64,000 bases of DNA from Siphonodentalium dalli (GCA_032622095.1 CP136063.1:74251980-74315979); one strand, 5' to 3'; shown: positions 39,146 through 51,060, counted from the first letter of the stretch. Translations and numbers: made by a program. The notes: generated by a model not told the origin, from the sequence alone.

Positions 39146-41308
39146 ATTGTGATATTAAGAGTGCCTAAAATATTTGTTCAACGTATAAACACAGGCAGCG
39201 GTGATTATAACATGACAACCTATGAGTTGCTATCTATCGGCTGGTATTATCAGACTGTGAACATTATAGTTATATGACATAACAAACATGAATTTAAGAA
39301 CACAGTATAAACAAAGATAGGCCATCTTTATGTTATGTGTATTATTGATTAACAATTTAAAGTTGTGACATGAAATGCATATCTATATATACACCCCTCT
39401 TGAATGCTAGATTACATAAGTCAATGATATTGGATCAAATATGTCCATTAATGGTATTATAGATTCTTTTATTTTTATTCTATTTCACCAAGACATTACA
39501 TGTATACACCTTTATATGCGTTGTATTCGATGTTCATTTTCAAACTTTTAAGACCGCATATTGTTTATTATCTTGGGGAAATTGCCATTCTATTGGTTGA
39601 ACATATTTGAAATGATCAAATAAATTGTTATTAGGCATACAATATTGTAAATTTCAACAGTATACTGACAATGAGATTGTTACATTAGAATATATGACGA
39701 ATTGCAATCGACAAATTCACTTTGTAAGATTTAACCAAAGATTTATTGAATCCTTACAAGTCACATTTTCGTGATTTTTGGGGTGAGGGGTAATATAAAC
39801 CATGTTTTCTGAAACATTGTTAAATATTAACCACATACAATGTATTCACCGTTTTCAGTATATATGTCCAAAACATATAAGACCAACCACTGTGAACTAT
39901 CGCAAATATCCTATGAGTAAATGACCATTTATTGGACCAAAATATTTGAAATGACGAGGATTTTCTTACAAAATTGCATATGTTTTGTCGAAAAATTTGT
40001 AAATTTCAACTTTGGTCATTGTATATGTAATTGCCATTGCAGTATTTAGAAATATGATCGAATAGTGTCCTTTAAAGTTTCTCATCCATGTTCTATCGGA
40101 TGTTTATCACAAAAACAATATTTCATGATTTTTGGGGTGAGGGGTAACATAATCCAAAATTTCTAAAATACGGTTACGAATTTGTCCTAGATGTTGTATG
40201 TTTTGTTAGCAGTATACATTTCCAAAATTGTTAAGACCTTAAGCTTTGATCTACACTGAAACAGTTTTGAGAAATTGTTTATTATTCCGAAATAATTGAA
40301 AAGAGAATGATTTTATGACAAAATTGCATGTTTTTGGTACAAAAAGTGATAAATTTCAAATTTGGTCAGCCGGGGTTGCTACTATCTTCAAAATATGACA
40401 ATGTCAGGTTGAATGACGCCTTTATTATGCATGTGCCTTAAATTTTATACTAGTTAGAACGTCATGGAGAAATATTGATTGGAATTTCGCGGCCATCTTG
40501 GATTTATATAGGTAACAAGGGTTAATATTGATCAGAAACCTGTTTCTAGTTCACTTTCTAAAAGAGCACACATAACTTGACAAAATATAAAAAAAATGGC
40601 ACTTTTGGCCAGTCCGTTCCAAAAAACACGCTAAGTCACTACACTAACTGCTCTATTCGAATGGACATTACAAGGGGACAACTCTATCTGCTATGCGCTT
40701 TATTATAAAATCACCTGATTCTAATACACCTCAGTTGGTGCATACCTGGTCCAGTGTGGAGGTAGTAATGGTTTTGCAATTCTTAGGTTGTAATATTTTC
40801 CAGGTTAAAGTCACACCGGCTTCCAGGAATAAAAATTAAAACTAAAGTAAATCACATTTTCTGGTATGTGGCTTCCAAACAAATACAGTCAAAATACCAG
40901 TAAATCATGTTTACTAGTATTTGGTTGCCTATGCTGGTTTCTTAAAATGACATGCTGTATCCTACCAAGCATACCAGCTAACTCCATAATGGAAATGTGA
41001 TGCATGCCTGGGCCATTTTATTAAAGTAGACCGTTTTGACTGATAATTGTTATTTGAACTATTCCGGGAATCGTATGATCAGACAGTAATCTGCTTCTTG
41101 TTACATAGGTATGGCGCGGTGAAATCACATGATTTTCTCCGCCAAGTTGAAGATAATTAAACGATGCTCGGTCAATCGAAAAACTGTTAGAACTAAGGCA
41201 CTCGTAAAGCCAAGTCTCTATCGAACATTGCCAGAATGCAGGACACTTCTCGTCAACTATATTAAACTAAAATTATTGCGCCATCGAGAGTCACAACTCG
41301 TGTACAAT

Positions 41309-41852
41309 CAGGGGGGGGGGTGAAAAAAAAATTCCGGCACGTATGCCGGGGTGGGTGGGTGGTCAAAGCCACCAACAAGCAATTTTTTCCGCAACTAAAA
41401 AAAAACATTCCTGCTTGTTTTTTAGTGTTTTGGCAATGAGTTGGGCTTCAAACCCACTTTGAATGAGAGAAATAATGTAATTCTAACTGTAAACTGACTG
41501 CAGGCAGTTATCGTGTTGTATTTTGTTGCAAATTTTTAAATCCAAGATGGCCCCTGGCAGCCATGTTTTTTTGGCCGAATGACCTCAAAATGACTCATTC
41601 CTATTTACATGTCCATGTTAACATCCATGATAAATAGTATGCACAGAAATTCATATACAGCTGTTTACAGTGAATTCCCCCCGCAAATCTCTGTTTTAGT
41701 GTTAAAAGGGGGGGTGGGTGTCAAAAAATGGTCGGAAAAAACTGCCGAAAACGGAAAAAAAATTGGCGCTGGGGGTGGGTGGGTACAAAAAATGATCGAA
41801 AGGGAAAAAATGCCATACGTGCCTGAATTTTTTTTCCGACCCCCCCCCCCCC
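41309..41852. mobile_element. CAGGGG-ended hAT-like MITE, copy 2
   Basis: Flanks TGTACAAT (41301-41308) and GGTACAAT (41853-41860) match 7/8. Ends CAGGGGGG..TGAAAAAAAAATTCCGGC and its mirror enclose the CACGTATGCCGGGGTGGGTG interior shared with 23742-24270. Confidence 0.78.
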
Positions 41853-42159
41853 GGTACAATTAGTATTAAAATTGTTACGCAGTAAATATGTTTTGAATGT
41901 TTGATGCGCATAATGGCTTTTCCTGTATATGCATGCTCAGATTATCGGAGCACTGCGAAAAAGACAAATTAACAAAATATATTTGTTAACAACATCAGCT
42001 TGCCCTAACAGCATCATAGCAATTCAGCAGCACCCAACCGCATCATATCACATTATCAGGACCACTTGACCAGGGGTGGGTCTGTAGACCCCACCGATAT
42101 GCAAAGCCTGTGATAGCGAATAAGTCAACTGACACGCACGTCATTGAATATTGGGTTAA

Positions 42160-42572
42160 GGGTACGTTCATACACTGGCAAGTTTGCACATTATGGTTTG
42201 CAGGCATTTCGTCGTAGAAAACGATATGGTGCCAGAATATGAATGGAAACAAGGAAATAAAATGCATATTTACTAGAGCTAACTACGCGAGAAGTAAAAT
42301 CTATGTGGTTCCACCTGTAGCTACGCTATCGGAATTTGCCTGTAAATAACATGCAATTGTCTCGCAAGAATCAGTCATACGGGTATTTGAAGGCTAATGC
42401 CAGTAGCGCGTACCGTTAGAAGTGGAACTACAGCCAGTTTACTTCTCGTGTCGTTCGCAGTGGTAAAGATGTTATATGCACGTTTCCTTTTATATTCTGG
42501 CTCCGTGTGGTATTCTATGACGAAATGCTTGCAAAACATACCGTGTAAACTTGCCAGCGTATGAACGTACCC
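42160..42572. mobile_element. PIF/Harbinger-like MITE, copy 1
   Basis: TAA at 42157-42159 and 42573-42575 flank ends GGGTACGTTCATACACTGGC and its mirror. A 3-bp TWA duplication with G-rich ends is characteristic of PIF/Harbinger. Arms are paired over most of the 413 bp. Confidence 0.8.
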
Positions 42573-42666
42573 TAAGACACTTCTCTTTAAAAATTGATCT
42601 TTAAAAAAAACATTTCTCCGGTACTGGCGAGGTGCGATGAATAAAAACAAAACAAATTTGTTTTAA

Positions 42667-43058
42667 CCCTTTACCCAACAAACCGGCCAAAAACGTCCAA
42701 ATAAAGCTGCAACAGCCTAAATTATCTTGGGTCTGTCTCAATAAAACCATACAAACATGGATATCATTGGAACCGGCTCATTGACCACATTGTGATGGTT
42801 ACAGTTATGCCCTGTGCCAATGCATTCTCTTATATATGCGAGTCGACCATAGGTCGCCTCGCATATATAAGAGAATGCATTGGCCTAAGAAAAAATCTTT
42901 TTTAACACTTTTTACCATTTTTTCTTACATTCTTTAACAATTTTATAATTTTTAATGTGTTAAGCCAATGCATTCTCTTATATATGCGAGGCGACCTATG
43001 GTCGACTCGCATATATAAGAGAATGCATTGGCACAGGGCCTTTCTGTTGGGTAAAGGG
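42667..43058. mobile_element. TTAA-flanked double-hairpin MITE, CCCTTTACCCAACA family, copy 1
   Basis: TTAA at 42663-42666 and 43059-43062; ends CCCTTTACCCAACA and its mirror. Two intact 69-bp hairpins (42816-42884, 42964-43032) face each other across an AT-rich spacer. CCCTTT next to TTAA is piggyBac-like. Confidence 0.85.
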
Positions 43059-43337
43059 TTAACTTCTGAATATCTCCGTTATTTAGTCAATATAATAATT
43101 CCAAATAGAAGTACATTTAGTAGTAGCTAGTTAGCTACTCATTTTGAAATATAATCCTAACATCGCGTAGCACGTGTTACTCAGATTCCATACCGATCGC
43201 TATCTAATCGTGAACCCAGATTATATATTGTTTTATATATACTCCTTGGCGTATTGGCTGAATAAGTAGTTCGAGTTTGAGCCTTGAAAGTATAATATTT
43301 CCCTCCGAAACTGTCTAAAATAAGGATAAAGCCTTAC

Positions 43338-43400
43338 CTGTGCTGGTCGGTGATGAGTTGGGCGGCCGAGCAGACTTTAAAATGCTTTTTATACCGCCGC
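43338..43400 (-). promoter_or_regulatory. Candidate TATA promoter and non-coding first exon of the chitinase
   Basis: Read on the minus strand, TATAAAAAG at 43393-43385 sits about 30 bp before a C-rich, Inr-like stretch near 43360, followed by CAG|GTAAGG with the donor at 43337. The piece is GC-richer than its surroundings. Since the first coding exon begins just behind an acceptor, a short 5'UTR exon here is a natural candidate, implying a 9.5-kb first intron. The linkage to the chitinase is inferred from strand and position only. Confidence 0.42.
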
Positions 43401-44044
43401 GGTATTTGTTCCATGTTTCTTCCAATCGATCCGTTTAAGCTGAGACCTCTGGCCAAATTCATTATTTACAAAACAACTAACATCTTGGTACGAACGAAAA
43501 AACAATGTCGGGAACATACGCAGTCATAGCATATCTGGCAGCTAACGTAAACACCTTGACTTTGTCTTGTCAATAAACCGTTATACAAGGTTTACCCAAC
43601 ATGAAAATTGGGACACGCATTGTTTTACATTCTATTTCTGGTCCCATAATTCCTACCATGGGATTGGTTATAGGCGAAGAAAACGCGCGGAAGGAAGCCC
43701 TTCCCGCCATTGATGTGACGAAATTGGAAAAACAAACTAATTGTTGGCAAGAGTGCTTCCTGTCGTAAACAACAGAATCCTGATACAAACATCGGTTATA
43801 CAATATTTGTTTTTAGTGTTAAACAATACACAGAATAATAGTGATACAGATGTTCAAATTGAATAGTCTTCCTCTTTAATGTAGTTTATTTAATTAAAGA
43901 TGTCCTGTCCTATTGAATACCATAACAACCACCACCTGTACATGTTCTAGAAAGAACATATCTCGGACCCATGAACACATTGATATCATGTTTTGATATT
44001 TTTGTCAGCCTAGCCCGATTACCAGTGATCGCCTCTAATAAATA

Positions 44045-44122
44045 GCGTTCATGCTTCCGCGCAAATGAGGAGATAATAAATAGCGTTCATGCTTCCGCGC
44101 AAAAGAGGAGATAATAAAGAGC
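44045..44122. repeat. 42-bp tandem duplication
   Basis: AAATAGCGTTCATGCTTCCG and CGCAAATGAGGAGATAAT are repeated once with one change. Confidence 0.85.
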
Positions 44123-44296
44123 GTTCTCAATTATGAGCTTTTATTATCGTTTATTGATTATGTTTTGGGGGATTTTCTCCAACCATGCATTAAACGAATG
44201 ATTGTGATTGCATGTATTTTATTATTTTGTTTGTTTCTGATATTCGGAAAATTGGCGAAGACGTAGTTATTTGGTGTCAAATCTGACCGGGCAATT

Positions 44297-44944
44297 TTAG
44301 AGCTGCTCATCATATAACACCATTCTCATGTGCACCAATCGGGTATCTTTAATTTTAGACCTGCTCGTCATATAACACCATTCTCATGTGCACCCACCGG
44401 GTATCTTTAATTTTAGACGTGCTCGTCATATAACACCATTCTCGTGTGCACCCACCGGGTATCTTTAATTTTAGACCTGCTCATCATATAACACCATTCT
44501 CATGTGCACCCACCGGGTATCTTTAAGTTTAGACCTGCTCATCATATAACACAATTCTCATGTGCACCCACCGGGTATCTTTAATTTTAGACCTGCTCAT
44601 CATATAACACCATTCTCATGTGCACCCACCGGGTATCTTTAAGTTTAGACCTGCTCATCATATAACACCATTCTCATGTGCACCCACCGGGTATCTTTAA
44701 GTTTAGCCCTGCTCATCATATAACACCATTCTCATGTTCATCCACCGGGTATCTTTAAATTTAGACCTGCTCGTGATATAACACCATTCTCATGTGCACC
44801 CACCGGGTATCTTTAAGTTTAGACCTGTTCATCATATAACACCATTCTCATGTTCACCCACCGGGTATCTTTACATTTAGACCTGCTCGTCATATAACAC
44901 CATTCTCATGTTCACCCACCGGGTATCTTTAAGTTTAGACCTGT
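44297..44944. repeat. 58-bp minisatellite, about 11 copies
   Basis: The unit contains TTTAGACCTGCTCATCATAT, AACACCATTCTCATGTGCAC and CCACCGGGTATCTTTAA. Variants (GTTCACC, AAGTTTAG, TCGTCAT) are scattered. No spacers, so it is not CRISPR-like. Confidence 0.95.
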
Positions 44945-46000
44945 TACACATATATTTGATGGAAAAAGTAATGTTCAGATCCAATATTCTTATAAATCCG
45001 TGTATAACACACCACACGGATAATGTCAGAGCGTTCCCAAGCAGGACCGGTGGCACATTATTGACACATCTGCAGATAATTAAACTGCGTGGGGTATATA
45101 TGTCGTCTCACATAAGAACCACCGTGAGTAAAGATCGAATTGTGACCGTATACTGGCAGGATATTTCCATAGCCGTAATCGTATTCGTGGTTTTGCGAAA
45201 GATCTCTATTGTCACGTGCACCCACTCTTGTTTGGCGGAATCAATTCCGCTCATTTATCGGGGATGAAAACGATACAATAGGTTCAGGCATACTTAACAT
45301 ACAGTATATTATAGTGTCTGAAGTAAAAGTCTTCTAGACGTGGGAGGAGTAATACATGCATGCTGAATTTATGTATCCACTTATCACAGACGATATAACC
45401 ATAACCACTAAATGACATTAAACCACGATTAACTAACTTACTTACTAACAAACTACGGTATAGAAATATATTAAACGGACATTCTAACCTCCATTTTTTT
45501 CGACGTTATTAGGAGCGACGGATACCATAGGTCGATAAATAAATGAACTATTGATATACCGGCTTCATGTGTTCAGAAAAACACTTACCAAAGTCACAGC
45601 CATTTTTCAGCCGTTTTTAACTTTTCGCCAGAAGTCAGACAGACGCTCTTTTTTGCTACCATATCAGGGATAGACTACCACGGAACGCTCTTTTCTGTCC
45701 CACGTCGCGCAAATGGCTGTTTTGTATTTGGGACACAAACACCGTATTCACAGTTGTATTTTCCATTACTTCAATGCGTCTGTGCGGGTTACATAGAGTT
45801 TGTAGAAAAGGTAGTTCAGATAGTTGTCGACCTATTTCGATACTGAGAAAAATTCAAAAGGGAATAACATTATGTGTATTTTAGAGCGCATACCGCCGTG
45901 TGGCTTTAATTGCAACAAAATATTTATTTTCTATTTGAAAGGGACTCAAGTCATTCGAATTGAGTTTATGCGAAAGAACATAAAAGTCCGTAGAATCATC
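44945..46000. other. No gene recognised
   Basis: A 119-codon frame at 44908-45267 starts inside the minisatellite and shows no domain. The rest is AT-rich without structure I can support. Confidence 0.4.
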
Positions 46001-46009
46001 ATTATCGCG

Positions 46010-46224
46010 CGAATAACGATGACTATAACGATGCTGATTATGATGTTGTTGACGTCGTTGACGATGATGATGGTGATGACGACGACGAAGAAAATGACTA
46101 TATACATGATGATGTTGAAACAATCATGACGATGGCGGCGCTAAAAATGATGATGGTGATGATGATGACGATGATGTTATTGATGAGGATGATGATGATA
46201 GTGGTGGCGATGAGGACGACGACA

Positions 46225-46255
<31 letters not shown>

Positions 46256-46285
46256 CGATGATGATGATAATGATGATGTCGAAGA
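46010..46285. repeat. Impure (GAT)n microsatellite
   Basis: About 270 bp of GATGATGAT with GAC, GGT and GTT interruptions. The Met-, Ser- and Ile-rich frames across it on both strands are artefacts. Confidence 0.95.
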
Positions 46286-47010
46286 CGAATAGCACATACG
46301 GACCACGACCGCCAAACGCAACGGCTATACTAACATTGTGTACATAGCTCTGTATATACGTTGTTCACTCTGTGTTGCATACACATTACGATTGTGTGAA
46401 ATAAAGCAATTCAATTCACGAATATTTAGATATACTTTGTTCTTATTTTCATTATCAATAAAAATCAATCTGTCCATAGATGATACGGTCACTTGTGGTG
46501 AGGGCAAATATAAGCCATATATAGGCTTACAGTCGAATCCCTCCTTTAGTATACATAAGGAACATGATAAGAAGTAACACCAATATAGTACGTTCATATT
46601 ATGAATGAGCACCTAGTACAAACGCTATCGCATGCCAAATGGGGTGGGATGCTGAAAAATCGCAAGCCAATTTGCGCGCGATTTAGTTTGCCGTGTCCCG
46701 CGTGACTCAGCATCGCATGCGAATATGTTTCGATTGTAAAATTCAAAGAAATGTAACTCTAACATACCCGTTATTTAGTAAAAAATCATACCAAAAGAAT
46801 GACACCACAAAGAGACACGTTTCAAAAACACTATAGGAAAAATCACTTTTGGGTGGGCTTGGGGGAGGCGGACGGCACTGTCTAAGACCTGTTGGGAAAC
46901 ACAAAATTAAGCGTTAAGCAACGTCACCCCTTTTTCAAATTGATATCGAGGCAGTCAGGTCGCGCCAGCGACCGCTGCCGCGGGGGCCTGATGGCTCATA
47001 AAAACAACTC

Positions 47011-47163
47011 TATATATAAGCGCCCGCGGCTACCACTTTATAGCATCAAGGGTAGACTGAGCAAATCGAGACGGGATGCTGGTCCCGCCAAACTCTCCAG
47101 ACGGCATCGACATATCAAAACGCATGCGATTCTCGCCTATCGTATCCGTATTTGGACGAGATT
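47011..47163 (+). promoter_or_regulatory. Candidate TATA promoter and first coding exon of an unknown gene
   Basis: TATATATAAG at 47011-47020 is followed about 30 bp later by a possible start near 47041, then ATG at 47076 opens 29 codons (MLVPPNSPDGIDISKRMRFS...) up to ATT|GTAAGA with a donor at 47164. The stretch 46950-47160 is noticeably GC-richer than its surroundings. I do not recognise the peptide, and no following exon is evident. Confidence 0.3.
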
Positions 47164-47254
47164 GTAAGACCATAGCCTGGAATGAGAATAGATATTATTA
47201 CTCCAATAATCATCCAATAACGAGATGGTGTGTATTGAAACCATCGCTATGTAA

Positions 47255-48020
47255 ACATTATACACTTATCGCATTGTGTCGAGGTTGACACGAGGAATTG
47301 TCAACCCGAGGAAGTCAATATTCCCCAAGGCCATAGGCCGAGGTGAATATTGACTTCTAAGAGCTGATCTATAAGGGCAATTCCCCCGTGCCAACCAAGA
47401 AACAATGCGATGACTGTTTTGTTATATGAAATGCGCTTTGATTGGACAAGACGTTGTGACATTGAGCGTCGCTGGGAAAACCTGATATATTTTCAGGTCT
47501 GATAATAATTTATGTTAACACCTGGAGAATCGGATGACACTCAGAACTGTTATTAACCTGTTGTTTCATTAATGAGGTGAACATCGTTAGATATCTCGAT
47601 TTTGTCGTTACGTTTTAAGATAGGAATTGGGGAAAGAAACTTATGATCATATAATAATATACAGTTATCGCATTGTTTCGAGGTTGTTTCGAGGTTGTTT
47701 CCGTAGGCCGAGGTGAATATTGACTTCCATGCAAGGGCTGACAATTCCTCGTGTCAACCAAGAAACAATGCGATAACTGTTTTATTATATGAAACTCGCT
47801 TTGATTGGGCAAGACGTTGTTACGTTGAACGTCGCTGGGAAAATCCTATCTATTTTCAGGTCTGATAATAAGTTATGTTAACCCCTGAAGTATCTGACGT
47901 CACTCAGAACTGTTATTAACCTCTTGTTTGATTAATGAGGTGAACATCATTAGATATCTCGATTTTTTCGTTATGTTTTAACATAGGAATTGGGAAAGAA
48001 ACTTATGATCATATAATAAT
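47255..48020. repeat. Tandem duplication, about 390 bp, two units
   Basis: Both units contain TATCGCATTGTTTCGAGGTT-type sequence, GGCCGAGGTGAATATTGACT, CAACCAAGAAACAATGCGAT, CGTCGCTGGGAAAA and AACTTATGATCATATAATAA in the same order. The second lacks part of the first unit's start. Confidence 0.8.
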
Positions 48021-48761
48021 GTTCCATGCACAATGGATCCTTTCTTGGTTTAAATGAGGGGATGTTCTGTGGTTTCCTGTATCTCATACAAAACCAATAT
48101 ATAACCAAATGTCCATTCTCGACTGGAACAAACAACGTATTTAAAAAAAAATATGTACCAGCCTGGGTCCGTAAAATCCATGCAGGATCCACATCGCGGC
48201 CAGGGTCCGTCTTAGCAACGGTCCGTATCAGCCGCGATTAGTTTAAACATATTTATTTGTCTAAATTCAATAATACATAGGAAATGACACATACATTTTT
48301 ATGCAGACAATGGGATTGGACGACAAGTGCTGACCCACTTATGAGCACCTCCTCTCCCGTTTGTTATTACACTGAAAAATAAATCAAGAATAATGGCATT
48401 GCAACATGACTGCCATTTGAAAGCAAGTTGAACATATATACATGTACATATCACCGGTCGTTCCCCTCCCCAGAGTCAGTCTTGAGTTTATATATGTATT
48501 GGTTGAAAGTCGTGTTTGTTTGAGTCATTTGCTGGCTTGTATATATGTTTGCAAGAGTTAGTCAATAGAATCTTGTTTTGTCTCACGGATGAATGTAAGA
48601 AAATGTTTTCATTGTCGCAATCACGTAGAGCAGGGTATCCAAATAGGAGAATTTTTAGTGAGTAAATATTATAAGGAAGGAATTTATTTAACAGCCGCGA
48701 TTCTCCGAGAAGTGGATATCCGACCTAACCGCATTTATCTGATTTCACGATGCCGATGGAA
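48021..48761. other. No gene recognised
   Basis: Short frames without domains; AT-rich. Confidence 0.4.
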
Positions 48762-48765
48762 TTAA

Positions 48766-49565
48766 AGATACGGGCGGCGTTGGCGGTGGGTATGCTGTTT
48801 AAATATTCACCTCCGTCAAAAACCGCCATAAACAGAAAGAATAGTAAAATATAGACAGACCTTGTTCTTATACCAATCAGAAATATGGCTTAAACAGTAT
48901 GTTATTGTCAACTGTTTTTTCTTTGTTATGTAAACAAAAGCAAAAAACTTTGTGTCCATGTTTGATTATAGCATTGAAGATTATGGTAAGGCACTTGAAA
49001 ATATGGCTGTCACAGAATTTTAATTGCTCAGCTGTTATATCATCTGGTCCCGCAGATTTACCAGTCTTAAGTTTGTTTACGGCATCGATCATATCAGTTT
49101 GAGTAACATTTATGATTGTATCGCCTTGCGTTGAACCAAAATTGTTGTGATTTTTGATGCAATTATTGTCCATTGATTTCTCATTGTTGGAAAAGACGTT
49201 TCTGAAATGTTCGCCCCACATCTCTGTAATATCAGCCTCGCCATTTGCACCGCCTATCGAGTTTGGGTTTCCACATTTGGCTCCTTTTGGAAAAGATTTC
49301 CAAAATGCATTTACATTGTTACTACACAGGTTCTTAGCTAATTCATCAGCAATAAGCCGCTCAACGTTCGATTTGCATTTTCTCAGAGCGGATTTGAATA
49401 TTGATCGTCTTCGACACAGAGTGTCATAAATGTATCCATATCGATTAACCCATATATAGAAAATGTTCCTAGCTTCACTGTGCAATGCTTCACGTGTAAT
49501 ATTGCTTCTGTTGATGGCGATTTGAACAAATGTGAATATTTCTTCAACGAACGCCGCCCGTGCCT
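48766..49565 (+). mobile_element. TTAA-flanked CGGGCGGCG-family MITE with captured LINE fragment
   Basis: TTAA at 48762-48765 and 49566-49569; ends AGATACGGGCGGCG and CGCCGCCCGTGCCT. The left 190 bp and right 60 bp match copies 1 and 2, but the middle (about 48953-49500) is unrelated to them and encodes part of a reverse transcriptase polyprotein. Confidence 0.85.
48953..49485 (-). pseudogene. Non-LTR retrotransposon fragment: linker and start of reverse transcriptase
   Basis: An open minus-strand frame of about 180 codons reads FWKSFPKG, GEADITEMWGEHFRNVFSN, then DMIDAVNKLKTGKSAGPDDITAEQLKF and IFNAIIKHG. The LKTGKSAGPDDI block is the first conserved RT motif of LINE elements. The endonuclease before it and RT palm (with YxDD) after it are absent. 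The frame is uninterrupted, so capture was recent or the sequence has been spared mutation. Confidence 0.85.
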
Positions 49566-49599
49566 TTAAAGATGCACGGTCAGATTTGATACAATTTTG

Positions 49600-50190
49600 T
49601 CAAACTTTTCTGGGGTAGTTTCCAGCTTACCATGCAAAAGAAAAAGAAAAATACCTGCACACACGCCATCATTTATATTCTAGAAGCATCGAGAAAATCA
49701 TCCATGAGTTTAAACTGGTACAAACGATCATACATGTGATTGAGAACGATCTGAATTATTCAAGCCGAATATTTGTCGCTGAAACAGGCATTCTGATTGG
49801 CCGATAGCTGCTATAACTTTAGTTTTCGATTCACAAGCATTGGTCTCTGGAGCGTGCACACATTTTGAATGTATAGCACGGTGGCATCGACAACGCGCAT
49901 AAAATACGTCATCTAATTGCTAATTGCCGCGTAATCGACTCATCTGGAACGTTGTTTTCTATAGTTGTTCTGGTGCTGTGTCGGTTAACCACATGGAGCG
50001 TATCCATAGATGTGATCACCGCATAAATCATGCAAAGCATGTACTCTCGATAAAAAGTGCTTTCGTGCAGTTTCTTTTAGATTTCTTGATGGATTGAATT
50101 ACAATGGAGATAAGCGTGCCCTGTTTCGTTGGATATTCAGGGATTCGAGCATGGAAACAGTTTGTGAACTCGCCGGTGAACTCTTTATCA
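49600..50190 (-). repeat. Dispersed repeat, reverse copy of the 3.0-3.6 kb family
   Basis: CATTCTGATTGGCCGATAGC, GCACGGTGGCATCGACAACG, AATTACAATGGAGATAAGCG, GGGATTCGAGCATGGAAACA and GTTTGTGAACTCGCC follow in reverse order relative to 3.05-3.6 kb. Confidence 0.55.
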
Positions 50191-50379
50191 TAGCCTATCA
50201 TTGGAAATTTTGCTAGGCTGACAACAATTCAAAACATATTTTAACACTGTCTCTTGTGAATGTCGGTAGATGACCATCAAACCTCCTATTTAGTCTGTTC
50301 CTCCGAAAATCAGCACGTTATCGGCTTATACCAGCACTTGTTTTAGGTTCATAATCTGCGTAGAATCGCCTCATTCAGA

Positions 50380-51060
50380 GTCCATAACGAATAAATTAAC
50401 TCACAATGGGAGTGATTTAGTGCCATTGTCGACTCATAATGACTTATTATAAGTTCATTATGTGCGGACAATAACACGAATTAACCAACTCATGACTTAC
50501 CGTATGTACGCTCTTTAAAATATGTTTTCACTGGGGCCCACACTATAAAATGGAATAGCGGATATGAGTCCACTCTCGGCGTTATTTCAGAATCAAACAA
50601 TCCAATATAAAACCTATATGTGAATATTATAAGTCGATTATGAACATATTGCGCGAGGATGTGTTTTCCTATTAATGGGGCAACATATCCTCGTGGAAAT
50701 AGGTTCATATTGGACCCAAACATTCAAATAGGTTCATATTTGACTTATCTGATTCTGAAATAAGCCCATAGTGGAGTTATTTAGCCTCAATATACACTCT
50801 ATATATGGACTTAAAACGTGGATTTTGAAACATTTCAATATAGAACTAGTGATATACGTGTCCATATTGGCATTATTTAATCTACATCTTTTCATCGACA
50901 TGACTTACCAGATGTACGCTCTTTATAATGTGTTTTCACTGCATGCGGCCCGTGTCACAAATGGAATAACTTGTATATATAAGTCCAATATGAGCTTATT
51001 TCGCTCATTAAAATAAGCCCGTTATTTGCTTATTTTCATGAGAATATGCTGCCCGATAGT
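50380..51060. repeat. AT-rich dispersed repeat related to 5.6-6.2 kb
   Basis: AACCTATATGTGAATATTAT, GATTATGAACATATTGCG, TGTACGCTCTTTATAATG and AATGGAATAACTTG recur from 5.8-6.2 kb. Confidence 0.5.

Larger units (their letters stand above)
34995..40646. mobile_element. 5.65-kb giant palindromic element with two divergent gene copies
   Basis: The outer 20 bases TAGTGTAGTGACTTAGCG and onward are mirrored at 40646, and the arms (about 2.7 and 2.6 kb) pair almost continuously through AACGGACTGGCCAAAAGTGC, the CCCCTCACCCCAAAAATCA phrases and the coding region. A non-paired centre of about 330 bp lies near 37720-38050. ACT at 34992-34994 and 40647-40649 may be a 3-bp target duplication (weak). Each arm carries one broken copy of the same gene pointing outward. 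Confidence 0.85.

Noticed and set aside
34995-40646. Assignment of the giant palindrome to the CACTA superfamily
   Set aside because: TAGTG lies at the left end and CACTA at the right, the reverse of true CACTA termini; no matching transposase is present.
44297-44944. Regular 58-bp array that might recall a CRISPR
   Set aside because: There are no unique spacers; the whole unit repeats. The genome is eukaryotic.
46010-46347. Met-, Ser-, Ile- and His-rich frames on both strands
   Set aside because: All are translations of an impure GAT microsatellite.
48877-49485. A live reverse transcriptase gene
   Set aside because: Only the linker and first RT motif are present; endonuclease and YxDD palm are missing, and both ends are MITE sequence.
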